64,000 nt of DNA from an uncultured Flavobacteriaceae bacterium. GTDB taxonomy: Bacteria > Bacteroidota > Bacteroidia > Flavobacteriales > Flavobacteriaceae. Below, in pieces: positions 1 to 8,556 of this stretch; positions within the stretch are counted from its first letter, which is position 1, and each line of letters starts with the position of its first letter. The stretch is from NCBI GenBank assembly GCA_913020295.1, contig CAJWAA010000003.1, forward strand, positions 62,001-126,000, written 5' to 3'. A program made the position numbers and the translations under genes. Under the pieces are notes generated by a model. It worked only from the letters and a program-made list of their open reading frames with translations. It was not told the DNA's origin and searched no databases.

Positions 1-1
1 A

Positions 2-748
2 AGTAAAAAAGTAGTAAGGGGGATTTGTGGTCAGGTAGATGGATCAGTAATCCCTGGTTACTATGGATTAGAGGCTGGTCAGTCGGCATTCGGAGACTTT
101 CTTGCTTGGTTTAAAAAAATACTTCAGTGGCCACTAGAAAATACTTTAAAAAAAATTGATTCAATTGATAACATTCAAAAAAATCAAATTATATCAATTT
201 GTGAGGAAAGGTTAATTGAAGATTTAACTGATGCCGCATCAAAAATAAAAGATGACTCTGGAATTCCAAATTCACTTGACTGGATAAATGGAAGAAGAAC
301 ACCTGATGCTAATCAAAATTTAAAATCAGCATTTTCAAATTTGACACTTGGTAGTGGTTCACCAGAAATATTTCTTTCTTTAATATATTCAATTTGTTTT
401 GGTTCAAAAAAAATCATTGACAGATTTGAGGAGGAGGGTGTAGAGATAAAGAAAATAATCGGTGTAGGGGGAGTTGCTAGAAAATCATCATTTATAATGC
501 AAACCCTTTCAAATGTTTTAGATTTACCCGTTACTGTATGTAAATCTGATCAAACTTCAGCTCTAGGAACAGCAATTTTTGCTGCAGTAGCAGGTGGAAT
601 TTACAGGTCAATTCCAGATGCGATTAAAATAATGGGAAGTAAATCTGACATAATTTATTTTCCAGAAAAAAGTGAGGTTTTAAGATTAAAAATACTTTAC
701 AATAAATACAATCAATTTTCAAGATTTATTGAAGATCAATTAAATTAA
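2..748 (+). CDS. araB: Ribulokinase, C-terminal part (cut by window edge)
   Basis: FGGY-family kinase that phosphorylates L-ribulose to L-ribulose 5-phosphate in L-arabinose catabolism, in the cytoplasm. The reading frame is open from base 2, so the true start lies outside the window and about 248 codons are present. The first residues carry the AraB-type stretch GICGQVDGSVIPGYYGLEAG followed by QSAFGDFLAWF. Further on, LDWINGRR and the C-terminal nucleotide-binding motif GVGGVARKS can be read. It is followed 4 bases later by araD and then araA, which supports ribulokinase over other FGGY kinases. The coding sequence is noticeably A-rich compared with genes right of the tRNA. The product assignment is firm; the N-terminal half cannot be seen. 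Confidence 0.93.
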   Translation, partial: SKKVVRGICGQVDGSVIPGYYGLEAGQSAFGDFLAWFKKILQWPLENTLKKIDSIDNIQKNQIISICEERLIEDLTDAASKIKDDSGIPNSLDWINGRRTPDANQNLKSAFSNLTLGSGSPEIFLSLIYSICFGSKKIIDRFEEEGVEIKKIIGVGGVARKSSFIMQTLSNVLDLPVTVCKSDQTSALGTAIFAAVAGGIYRSIPDAIKIMGSKSDIIYFPEKSEVLRLKILYNKYNQFSRFIEDQLN

Positions 749-752
749 TAAA

Positions 753-1451
753 ATGAGTAATTTCTCAAAGTTAAAAGAAGAATGCTATCAGGCAAATATG
801 GAGCTTGATAGGACAGGTTTAGTTTTCCATACATTTGGAAATGTAAGTGCGTCAGATCAAAAGAATAAAGTTTTTGCAATTAAACCAAGTGGAGTTAAAT
901 ATGACGAGTTAACGCCAGAAAATATGGTAATAGTAGATTTTGAAAATAATATAATTGATGGTGATTTAAGACCCTCATCTGATACTAGAACCCATTCTTA
1001 TCTTTATAAGATGTGGCCTAGAATTGGTGGTATTTCACACACTCATGCATTATATTCTGTGGCTTGGTCTCAAGCATTAAGAAGTATTCCAATATATGGC
1101 ACTACTCACGCAGACCACCAAAAAAACGATATACCATGTACGCCACCATTAGATGATGACATGATTAAAGGAAATTACGAACACAATACAGGAATACAAA
1201 TTGTAAATAATTTCACAGAGAATAATTATGATTACAATGAAATTCAGATGGTATTGGTTGGAAATCATGGCCCATTTAGTTGGGGAGAAAATGCCTCTAA
1301 ATCAGTTTTTAATTCGAGAGTACTTGAGGAGATAGCTAAAATGGCATTTCTAACTGAAAAAATTAATCCAAATGTAAAAAGATTAAAAAAATCACTTATT
1401 GATAAACACTATCAAAGAAAAAGGGGTAAAAATAGATATTATGGTCAATAA
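753..1451 (+). CDS. araD: L-ribulose-5-phosphate 4-epimerase
   Basis: Class II aldolase-fold epimerase converting L-ribulose 5-phosphate to D-xylulose 5-phosphate, the last step of the arabinose route before the pentose phosphate pathway. 232 residues is the normal family size. Visible family motifs are GNVSASD near residue 30, KPSGV, the phosphate-site SSDTRTH, and the metal-binding histidines in HTHALYSVAWSQ with the later THADH; LVGNHGPFSWG lies near residue 170. The ATG is 4 bases after the araB stop and the gene ends 3 bases before araA, so the three genes should be co-transcribed and translationally linked. The C-terminus is rich in Lys and Arg. The homologous fuculose aldolase family is less likely given the araB/araA context. 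Confidence 0.93.
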   Translation: MSNFSKLKEECYQANMELDRTGLVFHTFGNVSASDQKNKVFAIKPSGVKYDELTPENMVIVDFENNIIDGDLRPSSDTRTHSYLYKMWPRIGGISHTHALYSVAWSQALRSIPIYGTTHADHQKNDIPCTPPLDDDMIKGNYEHNTGIQIVNNFTENNYDYNEIQMVLVGNHGPFSWGENASKSVFNSRVLEEIAKMAFLTEKINPNVKRLKKSLIDKHYQRKRGKNRYYGQ

Positions 1452-1454
1452 TAT

Positions 1455-2885
1455 ATGAAGTTTATTAAAAATAAAAGTATTGGATTTATTTGCGGTAGTC
1501 AGCACCTTTATGGCGAAAAGGTAATTGAAGCTGTTTCTAATAACGTAGAGAAGATAATTAGTAATCTTAATAATTCAAAAGAAATCCCTGTTTCAATAAA
1601 TTATACAAAAGTGGTAACTTCTTCTGAGGAAATATTAAAAACCTGCTCAGACTTAAATAATAATAAAGAATGTATTGGAGTGATAATATGGATGCACACT
1701 TTTTCCCCCTCAAAAATGTGGATTTCTGGACTCAAAAAATTAACTCTTCCTATTTGTCATCTTCATACTCAATTTAATAAAGAAATTCCATGGTCAAAAA
1801 TCAACATGGATTTCATGAATATAAATCAATCTGCACATGGAGATAGGGAATTCTCCCACCTTTTATCTAGAATGAATATTTCACGAAAAATTGTCATAGG
1901 TCACTGGACTGATGAAAATGTCCATAAAGAAATTGGAATTTGGACAAGGGCTGCTTTGGGTTGGGATGAAATTCAAAATCTTAAAGTAGCAAGATTTGGT
2001 GATAATATGAGAGATGTTGCAGTCACAGAGGGAGACAAATTAGAAGCTCAGATAAAATTTGGTTTTTCAGTTAATGGTTACGACAGTGATGATATTTTTA
2101 AAGAAATCAAATATTTAAAAGATGTGGACATTATTCCGATAATTGAAGAATATTACTCTGAATATGAAATAACCAAACAACTAAGAATTGGGGGAGTTCA
2201 CCACTCTAGCTTAATTGATGCTGCAAAAATCGAATTAGGAATTGAAAGATTTCTAAAAAAGGTTGGCTGTATGGCATTTACTACAACTTTTGAAAATTTG
2301 GGAAGTTTGAAACAATTACCTGGCATATCTGTTCAAAGATTAATGAAGAAAGGTTATGGCTTCGGTGCTGAGGGTGACTGGAAAGTAGCGGCTCTTCTTA
2401 GAACTATGAAAGTAATGGCTGATGGAATTCATAGAGGAACTTCATTTATGGAGGATTATACTTACCATTTTGGGGCCAAAGGAAATTCGACTTTAGGGTC
2501 TCATATGCTTGAAATATGTCCTTCAATCTCTGATTCAAAACCTATCTGCCAAATTCACCCATTATCTATTGGTAACAGGGAGGATCCTGTTCGCCTGGTT
2601 TTTAATTCTAAAACTGGCAAAGGAATAAATGTAAGTTTGGTTGACATGGGGAGTAGTTTTAGAGTTATTTTAAATGAAGTTGAATCAATAAAAATAAAAA
2701 ATAAATTACCAAAACTACCAGTTGCAAGGGTTTTACTTAATACTAAACCTAATTTCATTGATGCTACTCGATCATGGATGAAGGCTGGTGGATCTCATCA
2801 TACAGTTTTTTCACTGGACCTAAATTTTGACCATTTAATTGACTTTTGTGAAATAGCTAAAGTTGAATGTGTTAAAATAAAATAG
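1455..2885 (+). CDS. araA: L-arabinose isomerase
   Basis: Manganese-dependent isomerase of L-arabinose to L-ribulose, cytoplasmic. The 476-residue length is slightly below the typical 490-500. Readable landmarks include the N-terminal IGFICGSQHLYGEKV, WMHTFSPSKMW, the substrate-pocket region GYGFGAEGDWKVAALLR, the metal-site glutamates in that region and in TSFMEDYTYHF, LGSHMLEICPSI, and the C-terminal GGSHHTVFS with its histidines. It is the last gene of the araB-araD-araA set and ends 6 bases before the convergent sulfatase gene, with no obvious terminator in between. It shares the AT-rich composition of its neighbours. No araC/araR-type regulator or arabinose transporter is visible in the window, so control and uptake must be encoded elsewhere. 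Confidence 0.95.
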   Translation: MKFIKNKSIGFICGSQHLYGEKVIEAVSNNVEKIISNLNNSKEIPVSINYTKVVTSSEEILKTCSDLNNNKECIGVIIWMHTFSPSKMWISGLKKLTLPICHLHTQFNKEIPWSKINMDFMNINQSAHGDREFSHLLSRMNISRKIVIGHWTDENVHKEIGIWTRAALGWDEIQNLKVARFGDNMRDVAVTEGDKLEAQIKFGFSVNGYDSDDIFKEIKYLKDVDIIPIIEEYYSEYEITKQLRIGGVHHSSLIDAAKIELGIERFLKKVGCMAFTTTFENLGSLKQLPGISVQRLMKKGYGFGAEGDWKVAALLRTMKVMADGIHRGTSFMEDYTYHFGAKGNSTLGSHMLEICPSISDSKPICQIHPLSIGNREDPVRLVFNSKTGKGINVSLVDMGSSFRVILNEVESIKIKNKLPKLPVARVLLNTKPNFIDATRSWMKAGGSHHTVFSLDLNFDHLIDFCEIAKVECVKIK

Positions 2886-2891
2886 TAATTC

Positions 2892-4358
2892 TTATTTCCC
2901 TTTCAAAATTCTGTCTTTATACTCTGGTCGTTTAATCCACTCTTTTATAAAAGGCTTGTACTTTTTATCATTCATCCAAAAATGTGAAGATGGCTGCTCA
3001 AATAGTTTTCCTTCAGAATAGTCTAGTCCATTTACACTATTTTGAACAGATTTATACCATATATAAAATTCTTTCTTCATTTTTTCAAACAAATATGGTT
3101 TTTTTGTTGAAATATTTTCTGATTCGGCTGGGTCTAATTCAATATCATATAATTCAAACTCTTTGTTCTTTATACTAATTGCTACTAGTTTGAAGTTATT
3201 GTCAATTAGCGCCCCTTTGTCTTTTATTTTAAATGGAATCATTTTTTCCCTATCTTCTAATTCCTTATTAAAAATTGGAAATAAACTTATCCCATCAATT
3301 GGAGCTTGCATTAATTTTTTTGGTAATTTGAGTATATCCATTATCGTTGGGAAAATATCAAGAGTTGAAGCTGGATAACTTGAAATTCTTGGCTCAATTA
3401 TACCTTTCCACTCAATAATTCCAGGAACTCTTATACCCCCCTCCCATATTGACCCCTTTGTTTCCCTCAATCCACCAATATTTGCTTCATTAACTTTTCT
3501 TAATCCCCCATTGTCACTACAAAACCAAAGAATAGTATTTTCTGCAATTCCAAGTTTATTTATTTGATCCCTTAACCGCCCAAGGCTACGATCAAATGCC
3601 ACAAGCTCACCAAAATGATTTATGGATTGCTCATCTAATCCTTTAAACAAAAGACGATCCTTTTCTGTTGCAATAAAAGGGTCGTGTGGTGAGCCATCCC
3701 ATAGTACAGTAAAAAAAGGTTTATTGTCAGCTATACATTTTTTTATATAATTAATTGCCTCATCAACTATAATTTCAGATGAGGTTCCTTTAAAATTCTC
3801 AAAAACCCCGTTCCTGCTCATTATAGGATTTAAATCAAAGAAGTTAGAAACTGTAAGCCAATAATCAAATCCAAAATTTTTAGGTCCATGAGAATCATCT
3901 TCAAAAATAGGAACTCCTGGACCTTTAAGTCCATTTAAATGCCACTTACCAAAATGACCAGTTGCATAGCCCTCTTTTTTTAATACTTGAGCAATAGTCC
4001 TCTCCTGTAATCTTAATGCATAACCATGAGAGAAAACTCCAGTTCTATCATTCGATCTTCCAGTTAAAACAGTTGCTCTTGTTGGTGAACATAGAGGAGC
4101 ACCAGCATAAAATCTGTCAAAACGGAGCCCATTTTTTGCCATTAAATCAATATTTGGGGTTTTTAGTATTGGGTGATTATAATAGCCTGTTTGTCCCCAG
4201 CCCTGATCATCTGTCATTATCAAAATAATATTAGGTTTAATATTTTTGGATTGATAAGAACATGAACAACATATCATTAGAAAAATAATTAAAAATATAT
4301 AAGTATAACTTTTTATTAAACCAATGAAGTAGAAAATCATATAGAACTTAACAGGCAC
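2892..4358 (-). CDS. Sulfatase, type I (formylglycine-dependent), exported
   Basis: Hydrolyses sulfate esters, most likely on a polysaccharide or oligosaccharide. After a hydrophobic segment ending in a Cys-rich stretch (residues about 20-34, probably a lipoprotein or export signal) comes the alkaline-phosphatase-like core: metal-site aspartates in IILIMTDDQGWGQ, the formylglycine motif C90-S-P-T-R followed by ATVLTGR, the GHFGKWHL motif with its Lys and His, and WFCSDNGGL. This arrangement is diagnostic of type I sulfatases, whose Cys must be converted to formylglycine by a maturase not seen here. At 488 residues it is full length. A second Met at residue 7 is a possible start. It converges on araA. 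The pairing with arabinose genes suggests sulfated arabinans or arabinogalactans as substrate, but this is inference. Confidence 0.9.
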   Translation of the reverse strand: MPVKFYMIFYFIGLIKSYTYIFLIIFLMICCSCSYQSKNIKPNIILIMTDDQGWGQTGYYNHPILKTPNIDLMAKNGLRFDRFYAGAPLCSPTRATVLTGRSNDRTGVFSHGYALRLQERTIAQVLKKEGYATGHFGKWHLNGLKGPGVPIFEDDSHGPKNFGFDYWLTVSNFFDLNPIMSRNGVFENFKGTSSEIIVDEAINYIKKCIADNKPFFTVLWDGSPHDPFIATEKDRLLFKGLDEQSINHFGELVAFDRSLGRLRDQINKLGIAENTILWFCSDNGGLRKVNEANIGGLRETKGSIWEGGIRVPGIIEWKGIIEPRISSYPASTLDIFPTIMDILKLPKKLMQAPIDGISLFPIFNKELEDREKMIPFKIKDKGALIDNNFKLVAISIKNKEFELYDIELDPAESENISTKKPYLFEKMKKEFYIWYKSVQNSVNGLDYSEGKLFEQPSSHFWMNDKKYKPFIKEWIKRPEYKDRILKGK

Positions 4359-4950
4359 AATATAATCTATTTGCTAAATTTTAAAATATTTGTAGTATTT
4401 GCTTTACCACATGCTATTATTGCTAAAATAAGTAGGAAATTTTAAACTATTAATTCTTTCAATTTAATACTTATTTTTAAATCAATGTTTTTGGATTAAT
4501 AATTGAAAAACTCTTTAATATTATCAAAGAGGGGTTTAAATTGGAATTAAATTGACTTAGTGTTACAAGCCATATGATATCTAAAGTTTTAAATGAAAAT
4601 ATTGGAGTGGAAGTGAAAGGCAGATTTACTTTACATAACCGAGGTGACTTGTAATAATATGTAAGAGAAAAAAAACTTGTTTCAAATAGAATTGGGAAAA
4701 ATTTACTTTTAATGAGTCTGGTATATTTTAGAGAATTAATTTCATAAAATTGATTTAATTTTCAATATCTATTCTTGAATAATTTCTGTGATTTCCTTCT
4801 AATAAAACTTTGTTGGTAAGAGTTTCGTTTCAAAATTATTTTTTGGTATTGGAAACCCAAAATTGTCACTTAAATATCAGAAAGAACGACTCTGATTTTT
4901 AAAACACTAATTACAATTAGTTATTTAAACGGTTTGTGTGTTAAATTAAT
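4359..4950. other. About 590 bp without a convincing gene
   Basis: Very AT-rich gap between the sulfatase start and the tRNA-Phe terminator, with stops in all frames. The only notable item is a 26-codon open stretch (4574-4654, plus strand) whose translation looks protein-like but matches nothing I recognise; it could be a remnant of a decayed gene. No promoter matching TAnnTTTG was found for the sulfatase. The gap sits exactly between the AT-rich ara/sulfatase block and the tRNA gene. Confidence 0.55.
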
Positions 4951-4993
4951 GTAAAATAAAAACCCTAACTAATTAATAATTTAATAGCTAGGG
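4951..4993 (-). terminator. Rho-independent terminator of tRNA-Phe
   Basis: On the minus strand, directly after the tRNA, an imperfect hairpin is formed by CCCTAGCTATTA and its near-complement TAATTAGTTAGGG (plus strand about 4963-4993). It is followed by a T-rich run, TTTTTATTTTA (complement of 4951-4962). The position a few bases beyond the tRNA 3' end supports its role. Confidence 0.7.
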
Positions 4994-4997
4994 AGTG

Positions 4998-5070
4998 TGG
5001 TACCTCCAGGAATCGAACCAGGGACACAAGGATTTTCAGTCCTTTGCTCTACCAACTGAGCTAAGGTACC
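4998..5070 (-). tRNA. tRNA-Phe (anticodon GAA)
   Basis: Read on the minus strand this folds as a full 73-base cloverleaf. The acceptor stem is GGTACCT with AGGTACC, the D arm GCTC-AGTTGGTA-GAGC, the anticodon arm AAGGA-CTGAAAA-TCCTT with anticodon GAA, a 5-base variable loop, a TTCGATT T-loop, and discriminator A. CCA is not encoded, so it must be added after transcription. One oddity: the T stem reads CCTGG on both sides, which gives a central U-U mismatch (51-63). It has its own promoter and terminator. Confidence 0.96.
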
Positions 5071-5083
5071 TTCTGTGGGTGTG

Positions 5084-5115
5084 CAAATATAAAATCCTTT
5101 TTCATCCCTAACAAA
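5084..5115 (-). promoter_or_regulatory. Promoter of tRNA-Phe (Bacteroidota type)
   Basis: On the minus strand TTTG (complement of 5112-5115), a 20-base spacer and TATATTTG (complement of 5084-5091) match the Bacteroidota primary-sigma consensus TTTG/TAnnTTTG exactly. The tRNA starts 13 bases downstream. This is the best promoter match in the window. Confidence 0.8.
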
Positions 5116-5166
5116 GGAATTACTCTAAAAATCTTTGATTACTTTTAGAAACTAATTGATTTTGAA

Positions 5167-5898
5167 TTGTATCTGATTATCGATCTCGGGAACACATTGG
5201 CTAAATTTTTTTTGTATGAGAACAGACAATGTGTTAAAGAACAAAAGGTTACTATAAAAGATTTCCGTGATATGGCGGAATCTTTAATCTTAAATCATAC
5301 AGTTATTCAGGGGCTTATATACAGTGATGTAAGCAATCAAGCGGGAGAATTTTTCGAAAAATTGTCCGTTCAATTTCCTGTTATAGGGGTTGATTCTGAT
5401 ATGCAATTGCCTTTTAAGAACGGTTACGAAAGTCCCGCCAGCTTGGGTTCAGATAGAATTGTTTTGGTTGCGGCTGCTTGTAAAAACTATCCCAACACTA
5501 ATTTACTGATCATTGATTTGGGAAGTTGTATAACTTATGATTTTTTGGATTCAAATTGTATCTATCACGGAGGGGCCATTTCCCCGGGTTTCGAGATTAG
5601 GTACAAGTCAGTGCACCACTACACAGGAAACCTCCCCCTCTTGAAGTCCAGAAATCCCAAAAATCCTACTGGGAAAAATACTGATCAAGCAATTCATGCG
5701 GGGATTTATTTTGGAATATTGGATGAGATAAATGCCAGAATTAAATATTATGATAAAAAATACGATTCTTTAACTGTAATTTTAACAGGTGGAGACGCCA
5801 ATAAGTTGCCTAAAACATTAAAAAATAGCATATTTGCCAATTCAAATTTTATGGCAGAGGGAATGTTCCACTTATTAGAATTGAATATTGATTCATGA
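5167..5898 (+). CDS. coaX: Type III pantothenate kinase
   Basis: Phosphorylates pantothenate, the first step of coenzyme A synthesis. The ASKHA-fold signature appears at the N-terminus (YLIIDLGNT), the substrate region as YESPASLGSDR, the second phosphate motif as IIDLGSCITYDFLD, then GGAISPGFEIRYKSVHHYTGNLPLL and a C-terminal VILTGGDA. 243 residues is normal. The start is TTG at 5167: an in-frame TAG lies six codons upstream, there is no ATG in between, and translation from TTG gives exactly the family N-terminus. The last 4 bases overlap the ATG of the next gene. It opens a run of envelope genes often found after coaX in Flavobacteriaceae. Kinase identity is firm. Confidence 0.94.
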   Translation: MYLIIDLGNTLAKFFLYENRQCVKEQKVTIKDFRDMAESLILNHTVIQGLIYSDVSNQAGEFFEKLSVQFPVIGVDSDMQLPFKNGYESPASLGSDRIVLVAAACKNYPNTNLLIIDLGSCITYDFLDSNCIYHGGAISPGFEIRYKSVHHYTGNLPLLKSRNPKNPTGKNTDQAIHAGIYFGILDEINARIKYYDKKYDSLTVILTGGDANKLPKTLKNSIFANSNFMAEGMFHLLELNIDS

Positions 5899-7157
5899 TT
5901 AGAATTGCATTAAAACTTTTTGTGCTACTAATTGGGTCTTTTGTTTTTTCACAAAACGGCACCACTTCACCCTATTCTTATGCAGGACTGGGGGAATTAA
6001 ATTTTAGAGGAACTCAGATTATTCGTTTTATGGGAGGACTTGAAATATATAACGATTCGATACACGCCAACTTATCAAATCCCAGCTCTTATGCAAAACT
6101 CAAAATGACTAATTATTCATTGGGGTTGAATTACAGGATTAATAATTTGACAGGTGCCAATGAGAGTAAAAGTCTTGCCTCAGCAGGTCTAGATTATATT
6201 GGGGTAGCTATTCCGACCAAGTTTTTTGGGTTTGGTTTTGGAATAATTCCTTATACCTCTGTAGGATATAAGTTGTCCTACTCGGAAGCTGGAACCGAGA
6301 ATGAGGAAGTACTAAATACATTCGACGGAGAGGGAGGAGTTAATAAGGTGTTTTTTTCGGCAGGTTTTAATCCTGTAAAGTATCTAAGTATTGGAGTTAC
6401 GATAAATTACAATTTTGGCAATATTATATACGAAACAAGAAGATTTCAGAATGAGATTACTTTAGGTACAGGACTAGAAAATAAATCAAGTGTTTCTGGC
6501 TTAGATTTTAAATTCTCCTCACATCTAGAAATTCCATTATCTGATGCTCTGGAGCTACAAGCTTTATTTTCTTTCGCTCCTAAAGCAAATTTGACATCGA
6601 CCAATTCCAGAATTTTCAACACCCGTTCTTACTCGGGAACTACGAATTTTGGGGATGATATTCAAATTAACTTAATTGATTTAGGTTTAAACAGAACAAA
6701 CATCAGAATACCGCATCTTCTATCTTTCGGATTTGGATTGGGTGAAGAAAGAAAATGGTTTGCCGGAGCCCAATACACTATTAATGATATGGAAAATTTT
6801 AGTCATAAATTCATAAGTTTACCAAATGTTGCATATCAAAATGCCTATCAATTTTCTTTAGGAGGATTTTATATCCCGAATTATAGTTCTATCACCAGTT
6901 ATTGGAAAAGGATTGTTTTTAGGATGGGTTTTCGACATGAGTTAACAGGGGTTATTGTAAATAATTTTGGATTAAAGGAAACTGGCATTAATTTTGGAAT
7001 TGGTTTACCTTTAGCGGGTTTTTCCAATGCAAATATTGGATTTGAGTATGGAAGCAGAAGAGGTGAGGAGGATAATTTTTTTAAAGAAAATTTTTGGTCA
7101 TTTAGGATTGGTTTTTCTCTTAATGACAAATGGTTTATAAAAAGAAAATATAATTAA
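5895..7157 (+). CDS. Outer-membrane beta-barrel protein, function unknown
   Basis: A 420-residue protein with a clear signal peptide (MIRIALKLFVLLIGSFVFSQ, cleavage before NGTTSPYS). After it come alternating short amphipathic strands and Gly/Asn-rich turns, e.g. GVAIPTKFFGFGFGIIPYTS and SIGVTINYNFGN, ending near FWSFRIGFSLNDKWF, as expected for an outer-membrane barrel. The conserved opening with SPYSYAGLGEL is seen in flavobacterial proteins encoded after coaX. It overlaps coaX by 4 bases (ATGA). The FadL-like or porin-like overall shape is suggestive only, and I cannot name a transported substrate. The linkage to LptC and PpiD genes downstream suggests an envelope-assembly role or simple co-expression. 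Confidence 0.72.
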   Translation: MIRIALKLFVLLIGSFVFSQNGTTSPYSYAGLGELNFRGTQIIRFMGGLEIYNDSIHANLSNPSSYAKLKMTNYSLGLNYRINNLTGANESKSLASAGLDYIGVAIPTKFFGFGFGIIPYTSVGYKLSYSEAGTENEEVLNTFDGEGGVNKVFFSAGFNPVKYLSIGVTINYNFGNIIYETRRFQNEITLGTGLENKSSVSGLDFKFSSHLEIPLSDALELQALFSFAPKANLTSTNSRIFNTRSYSGTTNFGDDIQINLIDLGLNRTNIRIPHLLSFGFGLGEERKWFAGAQYTINDMENFSHKFISLPNVAYQNAYQFSLGGFYIPNYSSITSYWKRIVFRMGFRHELTGVIVNNFGLKETGINFGIGLPLAGFSNANIGFEYGSRRGEEDNFFKENFWSFRIGFSLNDKWFIKRKYN

Positions 7158-7167
7158 ATTTAAGGTG

Positions 7168-8556
7168 ATGAAATTTCTTAAAGTATTTAATTTTTTGATC
7201 GGGTTAATTATGATCTGCCCTTTGGCTGCACAAAACACAGAGGAATGTTTGCAAAATTTATCCATTTTCGCAGAGTATGCCAAGATCAAGAACTATGATG
7301 AAGCTTATGCACCATGGATGGGCGTAAGGAAAGAGTGTCCATCTCTCAATGTAGCTATTTTTTCATATGGGGAGCGTATCCTCAAAGACAGGATCAAAAA
7401 AGCAACACCCGAAACGATTGATGCAGAGACTGCGGACTTGATGAAACTTTACGATGAGTGGCTGAAAAATTTTCCCACCAAAAAAAATGTAAACGTAAGT
7501 GGAGATATTATTAGCAGTAAAGCCCAAGCGATGTTGGACTATAAAATTGCTGACAAAATGCAGGTTTTTAACACTTTTGATTTGGCTTACCAAACCGATG
7601 CCAAAAGTTTTAGCAATCCCAAAGAGCTCTATAATTACTTCAACACCTTATACGACCTTTACAAGGAGGGAACTCATGGGGTATCAATGGAACAATTGTT
7701 TAACAAATATGAGGAGGTGTCTGAAAAATTTGAAATTGAGTCTACAAATTTGGCAAAGAAGTTGGATATCATACTCAAAAAACAAGAGCAGGGAATTCCC
7801 TTGAACAGTAGAGAGGTAAGGAGCAAAAGGGTTTATGGGATTAATGGAAATGCAATTGGTACATTTCTTTCAAATTTGGATGCTATTATTTCAAAAGAGG
7901 CTACTTGTGTTAATTTGATTCCTCTGTACAAAAGAAATTTTGAAGAGTTCAAAACTGATGCCATTTGGTTAAAAAGGGCCGCCTCTCGAATGGACAGCAA
8001 GGAATGTTCTGATGATCCATTTTTCGTCACTCTTGTAGAGGCCTTACATGCCTTAGACCCTTCGGCTGATTCTGCTTATTATTTAGGTATATTGAAGGAT
8101 AAAGCAGGAGATAGTAATAAGGCTTTACAATATTATGAAGAGTCTATTAGTTTGCAATCAGACCCTTATAAAAAAGCAAAAATTCTTTATAAGATTGCTG
8201 TCAAGTTTAAGAATGCAGGAAGAAAATCCTTGGCCCGCAACTATGCACGAAAGACATTAAGCTTTCAGCCCTCTTTCGGCCGTGCTTATTTGTTGATTTC
8301 TAATCTATATGCTGGCAGTGCCAACGATTGTGGAGAAACCCAATTCAATAAAAGGGCGGTTTATTGGTTGGCAGCACAAATGGCTTACAGAGCCGGAGAG
8401 GTTGATTCTTCAATTAAAAAACTCGCATTGAAAACAGCTAAGAGTTATGAAGGAAGAGCACCTTCCAAAACCGAAATTTTTACCGAGGGCAATCAGGGGG
8501 CTAATATCCAATTCGATTGTTGGATCAAAAGTAGCGTCAAAGTTCCGGACTTATAA
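7168..8556 (+). CDS. Secreted tetratricopeptide-repeat protein
   Basis: 462 residues with an N-terminal signal peptide (KFLKVFNFLIGLIMICPLAAQ). The body is helical. Near residues 300-385 there are TPR-like pairs, e.g. PSADSAYYLGILKDKAGDSNKALQYYEES and the following KAKILYKIAVKFKNAGRKSLARNYARK. The C-terminus includes GNQGANIQFDCWIK. TPR arrays usually mediate protein-protein contacts; no enzymatic motif is visible. GTG at 7165 and ATG at 7168 are adjacent possible starts and ATG is chosen. It follows the barrel protein by 10 bases and abuts lptC without a gap, so it belongs to the same operon. Its partner is probably periplasmic or outer-membrane, by inference from export and context. Confidence 0.75.
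   Translation: MKFLKVFNFLIGLIMICPLAAQNTEECLQNLSIFAEYAKIKNYDEAYAPWMGVRKECPSLNVAIFSYGERILKDRIKKATPETIDAETADLMKLYDEWLKNFPTKKNVNVSGDIISSKAQAMLDYKIADKMQVFNTFDLAYQTDAKSFSNPKELYNYFNTLYDLYKEGTHGVSMEQLFNKYEEVSEKFEIESTNLAKKLDIILKKQEQGIPLNSREVRSKRVYGINGNAIGTFLSNLDAIISKEATCVNLIPLYKRNFEEFKTDAIWLKRAASRMDSKECSDDPFFVTLVEALHALDPSADSAYYLGILKDKAGDSNKALQYYEESISLQSDPYKKAKILYKIAVKFKNAGRKSLARNYARKTLSFQPSFGRAYLLISNLYAGSANDCGETQFNKRAVYWLAAQMAYRAGEVDSSIKKLALKTAKSYEGRAPSKTEIFTEGNQGANIQFDCWIKSSVKVPDL

Noticed and set aside
4574-4654. 26-codon open stretch in the non-coding gap that reads like protein
   Set aside because: Too short, no start context and no match to a family I can name. Could be a remnant but cannot be shown.
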